Shown: positions 1 through 6,561 of the stretch, one piece after another
Layout of the letters: every line of letters starts with the position of its first letter
Numbering within the stretch: position 1 is the first letter of the stretch
From: Akkermansia muciniphila
Lineage (GTDB): Bacteria > Verrucomicrobiota > Verrucomicrobiia > Verrucomicrobiales > Akkermansiaceae
DNA: 9,581 nucleotides
Reading direction: 5' to 3'
NCBI GenBank assembly: GCA_945870545.1
Contig: CAMBTF010000041.1
Span: 1 to 9,581 of the forward strand
Made by a program: the position numbers and the translations under genes
The notes under the pieces: model-generated
Database searches by the model: none
The model's input: the letters and a program-made list of their open reading frames with translations, nothing else
What the model was told of the DNA's origin: nothing

Positions 1-659
1 CGCCAGTGCCATAGGGTGCGCAGGCAGGCGAGGCCGTGGGGTTCGAGTTTGCTGGAACCGGAGATGCGCCATTGGTCATCCCTGGATTCGTCGCGGCTGG
101 CCACCTTTTCCCTTGCGGCTTCGCAGCTCTCCGTGAACCAGTCGTAGCGGCCTTTCGACTTGAGTTCAGCGACGATTTTATCGCCCATTTCAAGGAGGTA
201 GACCACGTCGTTGAGAGCGTAATCGATCATTTTTTCGGAAAGCGGGCGCATACCCCAATCGGCTTTCTGAGAGGATTTGGAGAGGACGACGTCGAAGTAA
301 TGCTCCACAAGGTTGCCTAGGCCGAACTGTTTGACGCCAAGCAGCCGCGCTCCGATCTGGGTGTCGTAAACAACGGGGGGCAACTCGCCGAACTCCCTTT
401 TTAGCATGGTCATGTCATAATCGGCTCCATGCATCCAGACCGTGGCATCCTTGAGGTAGCGGGCGAGGGGGGAGAGATCGTCGATGGCGAGGGGATCGAT
501 GAGAATGGACTCCTCTCCGGCGGAAAACTGGATGAGACAGAGGGATTCCTTATGGCGGTGGAGGCTGTTGGCTTCGGTGTCGATCGCGCACACCCTTTGT
601 CCTGCTATGTCGTTACAGCTTCCGAGAAACTCTTCGAGCTGGGGAGTGGAACTGATCAT
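1..659 (-). CDS. rnd: Ribonuclease D, 3' end of gene cut by window edge
   Basis: This gene encodes a 3'-5' exoribonuclease of the DEDDy family, which trims the 3' ends of tRNA precursors and other small RNAs in the cytoplasm. Reading down from the ATG at 659 gives 219 open residues that run off the window. All DEDDy residues are visible: D27 and E29 in 'AIDTEAN', D82 in 'HGADYDM', and Y147 and D151 in 'DYALNDVVYL'. The family signature 'QKADWGMRPLS' sits at 131-141. The last residues ('LACLRTLWHW') look like the linker or start of the HRDC nucleic-acid-binding domain, which would lie beyond the edge. The distance from the start to the first catalytic Asp matches E. coli RNase D (D28), which supports this start. 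No Shine-Dalgarno sequence precedes it. It is divergent from rpsA. Family identity is certain; the missing C-terminus cannot be judged. Confidence 0.95.
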   Translation of the reverse strand, partial: MISSTPQLEEFLGSCNDIAGQRVCAIDTEANSLHRHKESLCLIQFSAGEESILIDPLAIDDLSPLARYLKDATVWMHGADYDMTMLKREFGELPPVVYDTQIGARLLGVKQFGLGNLVEHYFDVVLSKSSQKADWGMRPLSEKMIDYALNDVVYLLEMGDKIVAELKSKGRYDWFTESCEAAREKVASRDESRDDQWRISGSSKLEPHGLACLRTLWHW

Positions 660-888
660 GGCAATGTAAGAGAAGGCGGACGGGGAAATAAGGATTGGGA
701 TGGGGGTTTACAACGTAAATATGAAGTGGGCCTTATTTTCATCTGAACACTAAAAGTCGCCCCGTAAGGTAAAAAAATTGCCGTCGGTGTGCCAGTCCCG
801 GCGGCCGATGTCAACAAAGCCAAGTATTCGAAGGTGAAAGGAGGCTGGCAAGTGTTGTTCGCTTTCCATGGAAACACGTCTTTCCTGC
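660..888. other. Divergent rnd/rpsA spacer, left half, no gene
   Basis: I see no convincing gene here. Open frames exist on both strands (for example GTG at 789 on plus and one ending near 750 on minus), but they overlap each other, lack recognisable motifs and run into the rpsA leader. One short perfect inverted repeat, TTTAC-AAC-GTAAA, lies at 707-719, about 50 bp upstream of the rnd start, in an AT-rich patch where an rnd promoter or operator would be expected. I could not identify a convincing sigma-70 promoter for either gene. Confidence 0.4.
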
Positions 889-1103
889 GGTTTGCAAAGC
901 GGCAGGTGATTTCGACGAATCACGCAACGGGCACAATTGTCATCTTTGGGCTTGCAAACCCGAAGGCGGCTCATAGGTTCGGCGTCCGTTTTTCTTTTGT
1001 CCTGCTGGCGGTTGGAGCCCCGGTGCCAGTGGGACGCTTTTATTCCGGGGCGATTGTCGGAAGGAAAACGAAACCAAACTAACCAAACCACTAACCAAAG
1101 CAT
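889..1103 (+). promoter_or_regulatory. Candidate structured 5' leader of rpsA
   Basis: The 215 bp before the rpsA start contain several self-complementary segments in the rpsA orientation. A long-range pair joins 889-900 (GGTTTGCAAAGC) to 950-960 (GCTTGCAAACC) with one bulged A. Inside it is a perfect 6-bp hairpin, 906-911 with 918-923 (GTGATT/AATCAC). Further down lies an 11-pair hairpin at 999-1035. The last 30 bases before the ATG are A/C-rich and should be unstructured. Ribosomal protein S1 represses its own mRNA in E. coli through a structured leader without a good Shine-Dalgarno sequence, so a similar autogenous control is plausible. Pairings were found by eye, and no transcription start or covariation has been shown. 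Confidence 0.4.
998..1044 (+). terminator. Possible attenuator-like hairpin in the rpsA leader
   Basis: Arms 999-1009 (GTCCTGCTGGC) and 1025-1035 (GCCAGTGGGAC) pair over 11 consecutive positions, including two tandem G-U wobbles, around a 15-base loop. A further wobble can be added between 998 and 1036. The stem is followed by GCTTTTATT (1036-1044), a short T-rich run. This could be an attenuator, or simply a leader hairpin, since the T-run is broken and short. It lies about 60 bp upstream of the rpsA start. Confidence 0.3.
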
Positions 1104-1135
1104 ATGAGTACTGCCATCGCAGAACCAACTAACCA
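1072..1135 (+). repeat. AACCA repeat tract spanning the rpsA start
   Basis: The motif AACCA occurs five times in 64 bases, beginning at 1072, 1081, 1093, 1123 and 1131. The first three copies extend to AACCAAAC or AACCAAAG in the untranslated leader; the last two fall in codons for residues 7-11 (EPTNQ) of S1. There is no Shine-Dalgarno element between this tract and the ATG. An A/C-rich unpaired tract of this kind could act as a ribosome landing site or S1-binding site; that role is inferred. Confidence 0.45.
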
Positions 1136-2810
1136 GGAGCTGAGCGACCTGATCGATTCTAAATTCATGGAATTCCGCGAGGGATCGATCGTCAAGGGAA
1201 CCATCCTAGAAATCCGTCCGCAGATCGTCCTCGTGGACATCGGCTACAAATCCGAGGGAGCGATCCCTTCCAATGAGTTCGAGGACGAGGATATCGAAGT
1301 AGGCGACGAGATCGAAGTGCTTCTTGAGCGCCTAGAGAACGACGAGGGCATGGTCGTCCTTTCCAAGGAGAAAGCCGCCTACAAGCAGAACTGGGACAAG
1401 ATCGTCAAGGTCTATCAGGACGGCGGACTTGTCCGCGGCAAGGTCAAGGCGGTCGTCAAAGGCGGCCTTACCGTCAACGTCGGCGTCGAGGCATTCCTCC
1501 CCGGCTCGCAGGTGGACATTATCCCGCCCAAGGATCTTTCCGAATTCGTGGGCAATGTTTACGAGTTCAAGATCGTCAAGGTCAACGACGAGCGCAAAAA
1601 CATCGTCCTTTCCCGCCGCGAGGTCATTGAGGCCGAGCGCTCCGAGCAACGCCAGGCGTTCCTCCAGACCGTCAAGATCGGCGACAAGGTGGTCGGCGCG
1701 ATCAAGAACCTCACCGATTTCGGCGCCTTCGTCGATCTCGCGGGTATGGACGGCCTACTCCACATCACCGACATGTCGTGGGGTCGCATCAACCATCCTT
1801 CCGAGCTGCTCCACATCGGCCAATCCGTCGATGTCGTCATCCTCGATGTGGACCGCGAGAAAGAGCGTGTTTCGCTCGGCCTCAAGCAGATGTCCGAAAA
1901 TCCGTGGGAAGATATCGAGCGCAAGTATCCCATTGGCCAGCAGGTCAAGGGACAGGTCACCAAGCTTCTTCCTTACGGTGCGTTCATCGAGATCGAGCGC
2001 GGCGTCGAAGGCCTCGTTCACGTTTCCGAGCTCAGCTGGGTCAAGCGCATCACGCGCCCGTCCGATGTTCTCGAACTCGGCCAGGAAATCGTCGCGGTCG
2101 TCCTCGGCATCAGCATCGAGGAGCAGAAAATCTCGCTCGGTGTGCGTCAGCTCGAAGGCAATCCATGGGACGAAATCGAACTCCGCTACCCTGTTGGTGC
2201 GACGATCAACGGCCCTGTCCGCAATCTTACAGCCTACGGCGCGTTCGTGGAGCTGGAGGAAGGTATCGACGGCATGATCCATGTTTCCGATATGTCGTGG
2301 ACCCGCAAGATCAACCATCCTTCCGAAGTTCTGAAGAAGAACGACGAGATCGAGGCCATCGTCCTCGCCATCGACAAGGCGAACCAGCGCGTCTCGCTCG
2401 GCATCAAGCAGACCGAGAATGATCCATGGTCCGCCATCGACGACCGCTTTAAGGTCGGCGACCTCGTCAAGGGCACGGTTGCGAAGATTGCCTCCTTCGG
2501 CGCGTTCGTTTCCCTTGAGGGCGACATCGACGGCCTTATCCATATTTCCCAGCTCAGCGAGGATCACGTGGAGAAGGTCAAGGACGTCATCAAGGTCGGC
2601 GACGGTATCGAAGCCCGCGTGATCAAGGTGGACAAGGTTGAGCGCCGCATCGGCCTCTCGATCAAGGCCGTTGGTTACTCCGAGGAGCAGCTCAAGAAGG
2701 AAAGCGCCAGCTTCGAGTCCCTCCGCCCATCTAGTGAGATGGTCGGCCTCGAACAGGCATTCAACCTCGCCGCCGCCGCTTCCGAAGACTGGAGCCCGGG
2801 TCAGGACTGA
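1104..2810 (+). CDS. rpsA: 30S ribosomal protein S1, six S1 domains
   Basis: S1 binds single-stranded mRNA leaders and helps the 30S subunit load structured or Shine-Dalgarno-poor messages. The 568-residue product is close to the 557 residues of E. coli S1. Six OB-fold S1 domains can be read at about 26-88, 107-171, 190-260, 276-347, 363-434 and 448-520. Domains 3-6 carry the clear repeat signature, for example 'TDFGAFVDL', 'LLHITDMSW' and 'RVSLGLKQ' in domain 3, with close copies in domains 4-6. Domains 1 and 2 are more divergent, as is usual for the ribosome-binding part. The N-terminal 25 residues and the tail after 521 lie outside the domains. The ATG at 1104 is chosen because it keeps a normal-length N-terminus and no in-frame upstream start fits. 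The gene is flanked by a candidate regulatory leader and a strong terminator, so it appears monocistronic. Confidence 0.98.
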   Translation: MSTAIAEPTNQELSDLIDSKFMEFREGSIVKGTILEIRPQIVLVDIGYKSEGAIPSNEFEDEDIEVGDEIEVLLERLENDEGMVVLSKEKAAYKQNWDKIVKVYQDGGLVRGKVKAVVKGGLTVNVGVEAFLPGSQVDIIPPKDLSEFVGNVYEFKIVKVNDERKNIVLSRREVIEAERSEQRQAFLQTVKIGDKVVGAIKNLTDFGAFVDLAGMDGLLHITDMSWGRINHPSELLHIGQSVDVVILDVDREKERVSLGLKQMSENPWEDIERKYPIGQQVKGQVTKLLPYGAFIEIERGVEGLVHVSELSWVKRITRPSDVLELGQEIVAVVLGISIEEQKISLGVRQLEGNPWDEIELRYPVGATINGPVRNLTAYGAFVELEEGIDGMIHVSDMSWTRKINHPSEVLKKNDEIEAIVLAIDKANQRVSLGIKQTENDPWSAIDDRFKVGDLVKGTVAKIASFGAFVSLEGDIDGLIHISQLSEDHVEKVKDVIKVGDGIEARVIKVDKVERRIGLSIKAVGYSEEQLKKESASFESLRPSSEMVGLEQAFNLAAAASEDWSPGQD

Positions 2811-2851
2811 TATTCATCCGGGTCGCAATGATGCGGCCTGAGATTTTCCCC

Positions 2852-2886
2852 AAAGCCGGACGGGTTCGCCTGTCCGGCTTTTTTTT
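2852..2886 (+). terminator. Intrinsic terminator of rpsA
   Basis: Arms AAAGCCGGAC (2852-2861) and GTCCGGCTTT (2872-2881) are perfectly complementary. The stem can continue inward by a G-T wobble and two G-C pairs to close a TTCG tetraloop (2865-2868). Eight T residues follow the GC-rich part (2879-2886). The hairpin begins 41 bp after the rpsA stop. This is a textbook rho-independent terminator. The flanking A-run gives little help in the reverse direction, so it probably serves rpsA only. Confidence 0.92.
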
Positions 2887-3121
2887 GGATGAGGGGAAGG
2901 ATGGTTTCGGCGGCTCCCTGCCAACCCTGCCGCTTTGCGGGAGTTGATTCAGCGTTCCGGCCTGTGAACCTAGAATCCGCATTTGGGGTGCGAATTTTCA
3001 CCGCAGAGGATCACAGGTCGGTAAGGGAACGCAGAGCGTTGCGAGTGGTTGAAAAATGGAAAATCCATGAATCTGCCCGCCGAGGGGGGTAGTGAAAGCG
3101 TATGATCGCTTGAAGGATTTC
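2887..3121. other. Convergent spacer between rpsA and the dynamin-like gene, no gene
   Basis: No supportable coding sequence is present in this gene-free stretch (the full rpsA-to-GTPase gap is 311 bp including the terminator). It contains two copies of CGCAGAG, at 3002-3008 and 3030-3036, in a context (ACCGCAGAGGA, AACGCAGAG) that resembles degenerate CGCAGAG-rich intergenic repeats I associate with Verrucomicrobia and relatives. That resemblance is from memory only. A weak AT-rich hairpin, ATGGA-AAA-TCCAT, lies at 3056-3068 and on the minus strand is followed by T5; it might end the minus-strand operon but is too short to call. Confidence 0.35.
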
Positions 3122-4849
3122 TCAAAGATCCTGCTCGATGGATTTGAGGGTAAGAAAGAGGCTATGCCAGCGTGAGAGGTTTGGCTCGATGGCGAGATGC
3201 CGCCCCGCGAGGTGCTTGCGGATCGAGTTCAGGCAGGCAGTGTAGTCTTGGAAGAAAATGAGGAGGGCGTCCTCGTAGTCCGAGCGCAGGGTTTCCGCGA
3301 ATGTCCCGCAGGTATCGAGCAGTGCCGCATGGAAATGCCTGGTAATCCGGCTGCGGGTAATGATGGCGATAAAACTCCCCCCCATCGCGAACAAGCCCGC
3401 GACACCGCAAAAAAGCCAAGGCAGCAAATTGATCCCGAAGATGCCGCAGCAAGCACCGGCGATGATAAAAATCAGTGTGGAAGCGGTGAAGGATTTGAGG
3501 GCAAGGTTGCGCCGCCGCAGATCGGCATCGAGTTCCTTGCGGAGGTGAAGGTTGTTTATGCCCTCTTGGGCCGCGCGGCCGATGCGCTGCACGAAGCGGC
3601 GGCGCGCCTGGCTCAGGGTTTCATCAATGGGTTCATGCTCGCAGAGTCCGGCTCCGATGGCCTTCGTTATCCGCGCGTCGAGCTCGCTCCAATGGCTGCG
3701 GCAAGCGGTCACGATGTCCGCGCCGTCGGACTCGGCCACCGCCTCCACGGCGCCACGCAAGCGGTCGATGAAAAGAGTTTCAATCAGGCTGCCGGTGCGG
3801 TCGCCGACGAATATGCGGAACACGGAGCGGAAGATTCCGAGCGATTTCCGCAGAGAGCGGGTCACCCACACGGCTTCTTTTTCGAAGACCTCCGCCACCC
3901 CCGCCAGATGGCTTGGGAGCCTTGATAAAAGCCGTTCGCGCATCGCTTCGATCTCATCTTCCAAGGAGGTGAGGAAATGGTGCTGCTGACCGAGGGCGCG
4001 GGTCTGTTCGTCAATGTGGTCCTCAATGTTCCGCAGCGCGGCGGCGGCGTGGTTACGAGATATTTGGAGGGCGGCGCGGCGCTCCGGGGAATCGCAGATC
4101 TGGTGGTTGATGAATTCCTCCAAGGCGGGGAGGCCGCTGTTCTCGTAAGCGCGTAGGTCCATGGCCCCGGCGCGTTTCGCTGCGAGCGCATTTTTCCCCG
4201 AGACGGCGAATATGGGCAAGATGACCCCGGTTTTTTTCATCGAGAGATCCGACACATGCTCCGCGATGACCTTGATATCTGCGGATTCGCGCTGATCCGT
4301 TTGCTGGATGATGAGGGCGACGCGGTGGTGGCAATCGGGGGGGAGGCTGGAGATGAGATTCCAGGTAGCGGCTCCCCACGGGTTGTTGACCGGAAAAACG
4401 AAGAGGATGAGATCGGCGGCGGGGAGGAAGCTCAGTGTGATTTCCTGGTGGCCCGTTGTCATGGAGTTCGTGCCGGGCGTATCGATGAGTTGGAAGTTGC
4501 GGAGAAACTCGGCGGGACGAAAGCGCTCCTGAAGAGAGGGCGAGATATCCACATCCAGCGGAGTGGAGCCGTAGCGGTAGCGGATCACCCGGTTGGTTTC
4601 CGGGAGGACGCTGACCTCGCAGAGCTCATGCCCGAAGAGTCCGTTGAGGAGCGAGGACTTGCCTGAATTCACCTCGCCGCACACGATGAAAAGAAAGGGC
4701 TCCTCTGGCTTTTTGCCGACGGCTGATGAGCAAAGCGAGCCGTCCAGTTCGGTGCCGGTATCGCTTGCGAGATCCGAGATGCCCTTTGCGACCTGCGAAA
4801 TCCGCTCGCGGCTGGCAAAGTAGCGCTCGCCGAAGTTTGCCTGGCTCAC
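3122..4849 (-). CDS. Dynamin-like GTPase with C-terminal membrane hairpin
   Basis: The 575-residue product is a large GTPase of the bacterial dynamin-like type, which binds and remodels membranes on the cytoplasmic face. GTPase motifs appear in order: P-loop 'GEVNSGKS' at 58-65, switch Thr T85 in 'PETNRV', 'DTPGTNS' at 123-129, and a G4-like 'QQTD' at 182-185 in place of the usual T/NKxD. Residues about 255-450 are rich in charged, helix-forming sequence, as in the dynamin stalk. Two adjoining hydrophobic segments, about 454-472 and 474-497, form a likely membrane-inserting hairpin, followed by another helical segment to the C-terminus. The start is a GTG at 4849, 12 bp after the stop of the upstream deacetylase, with no Shine-Dalgarno sequence; the spacing implies co-transcription. 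Physiological role is unknown; envelope maintenance or stress tolerance is inference. Confidence 0.85.
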   Translation of the reverse strand: MSQANFGERYFASRERISQVAKGISDLASDTGTELDGSLCSSAVGKKPEEPFLFIVCGEVNSGKSSLLNGLFGHELCEVSVLPETNRVIRYRYGSTPLDVDISPSLQERFRPAEFLRNFQLIDTPGTNSMTTGHQEITLSFLPAADLILFVFPVNNPWGAATWNLISSLPPDCHHRVALIIQQTDQRESADIKVIAEHVSDLSMKKTGVILPIFAVSGKNALAAKRAGAMDLRAYENSGLPALEEFINHQICDSPERRAALQISRNHAAAALRNIEDHIDEQTRALGQQHHFLTSLEDEIEAMRERLLSRLPSHLAGVAEVFEKEAVWVTRSLRKSLGIFRSVFRIFVGDRTGSLIETLFIDRLRGAVEAVAESDGADIVTACRSHWSELDARITKAIGAGLCEHEPIDETLSQARRRFVQRIGRAAQEGINNLHLRKELDADLRRRNLALKSFTASTLIFIIAGACCGIFGINLLPWLFCGVAGLFAMGGSFIAIITRSRITRHFHAALLDTCGTFAETLRSDYEDALLIFFQDYTACLNSIRKHLAGRHLAIEPNLSRWHSLFLTLKSIEQDL

Positions 4850-4861
4850 GGGGCGGTGCGT

Positions 4862-5746
4862 TTAGTTTGCTGGGGTGACGGAAGCTTGCGCCCCAGGGGT
4901 TTCCGTTTTCATGGCGATGAGTTGGGAAACGGTGACGAACCTGAATCCCTTGCGTAGTAGTCCGTCGAGTGTGGCTGGCATGGCATCGACAGTCTGCGAG
5001 TGGAGGTCGTGGGCGAGGACGATCCCGCCCGCTGTGGTGCCGGCGAGGATACGTGATGCGATGACCGGTGCGCCCGGGCGCTTCCAATCGAGTGGGTCGA
5101 CCGACCAAAGGATGGTGGGGTAGCCGAACTCGCGGTGGACTAGCTCACGCTGGCTCTGCAGCAGGCCTCCGTAGGGCGGGCGCATCGTGCGCATGCGGAC
5201 ACCTGCGGCGCGACCGACCGCTTCCTGGCAGCGCAGCATTTCCTGGCGCACCTCGGAATCGCTGAGTTTCGAGAGCAGGCGGTGGGTTTGGGAGTGATTG
5301 CCGATTTCATGGCCTTCTGCCACGGTGCGGCGGAGAACGCCGGGATGGAGATCGACGCTGCGGCCGATCACGTAGAAAGTGGCCTTGATATTGCGTGCAG
5401 CGAGCATGTCGAGCAGGCGCGGGGTGTTCTGGGGGTGCGGGCCGTCATCGAAGGTGATCGCGATGTAGTTGCCCGAGACGAGGACGCGGGAGAAAGTGAC
5501 GCCTGCGTCTTTGGCGAAATCGCTCGAATGGTTGCCTGCGTTGTTGCGCGGCACCGGGCCATTTACGGAGGGCGTGCGGTAATTCGTGTTGGGCTGGGTC
5601 TTGATGTTTTCCTGCGAAAGCGGTGCGGCGGCCTTGCAACTAGCGAGGGCGGCGGTGGTGGCGGCCATGAACCCGCGGCGCGAAAGTGGGCCTAGATTCG
5701 GGTTGCGGATAAGGCTTTCGCCGATGCGATGAATGGGATTTTCCAT
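4862..5746 (-). CDS. Polysaccharide deacetylase (NodB/CE4), Tat lipoprotein
   Basis: This gene encodes a metal-dependent deacetylase that removes acetyl groups from N-acetylated sugars, probably peptidoglycan or another envelope or extracellular glycan. Starting at the ATG at 5746 the protein has 294 residues. A twin-arginine motif 'SRRGFM' (22-27) is followed by a short hydrophobic run and a lipobox 'LASC' with Cys37, predicting Tat export and lipid anchoring. CE4 motifs are complete: 'TFDDGPH' (98-104; D100, D101), 'HSQTH' with metal ligands H151 and H155, 'RPPYG' (189-193), 'DPLDW' (217-221) and 'IVLAHD' with H246. An in-frame GTG at 5839 would add 31 residues with no signal character and bury the Tat motif, so the ATG is preferred. 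It lies 97 bp after nth and 12 bp before the dynamin-like gene. The exact substrate cannot be read from sequence. Confidence 0.92.
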   Translation of the reverse strand: MENPIHRIGESLIRNPNLGPLSRRGFMAATTAALASCKAAAPLSQENIKTQPNTNYRTPSVNGPVPRNNAGNHSSDFAKDAGVTFSRVLVSGNYIAITFDDGPHPQNTPRLLDMLAARNIKATFYVIGRSVDLHPGVLRRTVAEGHEIGNHSQTHRLLSKLSDSEVRQEMLRCQEAVGRAAGVRMRTMRPPYGGLLQSQRELVHREFGYPTILWSVDPLDWKRPGAPVIASRILAGTTAGGIVLAHDLHSQTVDAMPATLDGLLRKGFRFVTVSQLIAMKTETPGAQASVTPAN

Positions 5747-5841
5747 GGGTGCGAAGAAAGTTAAGTTACACGTAATGATGCGGGGAAGGAGTGGCGATGT
5801 CACGCCTTGATTTTCGCGATACGGAGGATCTCTGTGCACTT

Positions 5842-6465
5842 TTAAGCACCATACAGCTCATTGCAAAGCAGGCAGGATTTCCCATCGCATCCCCGCGCGG
5901 TGCAGTGTTCGCGACCATAGAAGATGATCTGGAGGTGGAGTTTGTTCCATGAGCTGCGGGGGAAAAGTTTCTTCAGGTCGCGCTCGGTCTGGACGACGTT
6001 TTTTCCTGGCGTGAGCTTCCAGCGCTTTGCGAGGCGGTGGATGTGAGTATCGACGGGAAAGGCGGGGACGCCGAAGGATTGGGCCATGACGACCGAGGCC
6101 GTCTTATGGCCGACACCGGGCAGAGCCTCTAGGTCTTCGAAGTTCGCGGGCACCTCGCCGCCGTGTTTTTCGCAGAGGATTTCGCTGAGCTTGGAAATGG
6201 CTGCCGCCTTGGTCGGGGAGAGGCCGCAGGGGCGGATGATCGCGAGGATGTCATTCACCGGGACCTGTCTCATTTTCTCGGGTGTGGCGGCCAGCGCGAA
6301 CAGGGCGGGGGTGACCTGATTGACGCGGATGTCGGTGCATTGCGCGGAAAGCAGCACGGCGACGAGTAGCGTGTAGGGGCTGGTGTGGTCGAGCGGGATG
6401 GGAGTTTCCGGGTAAAGCTCCTCGAGTCGTTTCAAAAGGTGGGCGGCGCGGTCTTTCTTTAGCAC
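5842..6465 (-). CDS. nth: Endonuclease III, DNA glycosylase/AP lyase
   Basis: Nth excises oxidised pyrimidines and cuts at abasic sites in base excision repair. From the GTG at 6465 the product has 207 residues, close to the 211 of E. coli Nth. The helix-hairpin-helix 'LPGVGHKTA' (115-123) contains the catalytic Lys K121, and 'FPVDTHI' contains the catalytic Asp D139; both match E. coli K120 and D138 in position. The early 'LLSAQCTD' and 'RPCGLSPTKAA' segments are family hallmarks. At the C-terminus four Cys (188, 193, 198, 201) should hold the 4Fe-4S cluster, but they are spaced C-x4-C-x4-C-x2-C rather than the E. coli C-x6-C-x2-C-x5-C. The GTG is chosen because the open frame further upstream has no homologous character and overlaps the divergent gene at 6562. 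The frame was checked base by base at the Cys region. Confidence 0.94.
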   Translation of the reverse strand: MLKKDRAAHLLKRLEELYPETPIPLDHTSPYTLLVAVLLSAQCTDIRVNQVTPALFALAATPEKMRQVPVNDILAIIRPCGLSPTKAAAISKLSEILCEKHGGEVPANFEDLEALPGVGHKTASVVMAQSFGVPAFPVDTHIHRLAKRWKLTPGKNVVQTERDLKKLFPRSSWNKLHLQIIFYGREHCTARGCDGKSCLLCNELYGA

Positions 6466-6496
6466 GTCGGTATTGTGCGCCGCTCCGCGTCCGCGT

Positions 6497-6529
6497 CCAA
6501 CCCGGATCGGGGCTGTTTTTCCGGGGTTG
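6497..6529. promoter_or_regulatory. Inverted repeat in the nth/NlpC-like divergent spacer
   Basis: The 96-bp divergent spacer (6466-6561) must contain start signals for both genes. CAACCCGG (6498-6505) is complementary to CCGGGGTTG (6521-6529) with one bulged G, around a 15-base centre that holds a T5 run. It could be an operator or a hairpin in either transcript. No clear -10 or -35 boxes are recognised. The assignment as regulatory rests only on position and symmetry. Confidence 0.25.
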
Positions 6530-6561
6530 AATAAAAACGGAGGGTCGGCGAACTTTTCTCC

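Noticed and set aside
750..1103. Open frames on both strands in the rnd/rpsA spacer (GTG at 789 plus; a 117-residue minus frame ending at 750)
   Set aside because: They overlap each other, show no recognisable motif, and occupy the predicted rpsA leader; most likely chance open frames in GC-rich DNA.
1429..2567. Long alternative-frame open frames inside rpsA (Ser/Arg-rich plus frame; acidic minus frame)
   Set aside because: They are shadows of the strongly biased codons of rpsA, with low-complexity composition and no domain.
3056..3068. Hairpin with T5 on the minus strand as terminator of the dynamin-like gene
   Set aside because: The stem has only five pairs, three of them A-T, so it is too weak to call.
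3096..3111. AAGCG/CGCTT hairpin after the dynamin-like gene
   Set aside because: A five-pair stem with no T-run on the minus strand; could be chance.
3197..3925. 242-residue plus-strand open frame opposite the dynamin-like gene
   Set aside because: It is antisense to a gene with clear GTPase motifs and shows no motif of its own.
5747..5839. Upstream GTG start for the polysaccharide deacetylase
   Set aside because: It would place 31 non-signal residues before a good Tat/lipobox signal peptide that begins naturally at the ATG at 5746.
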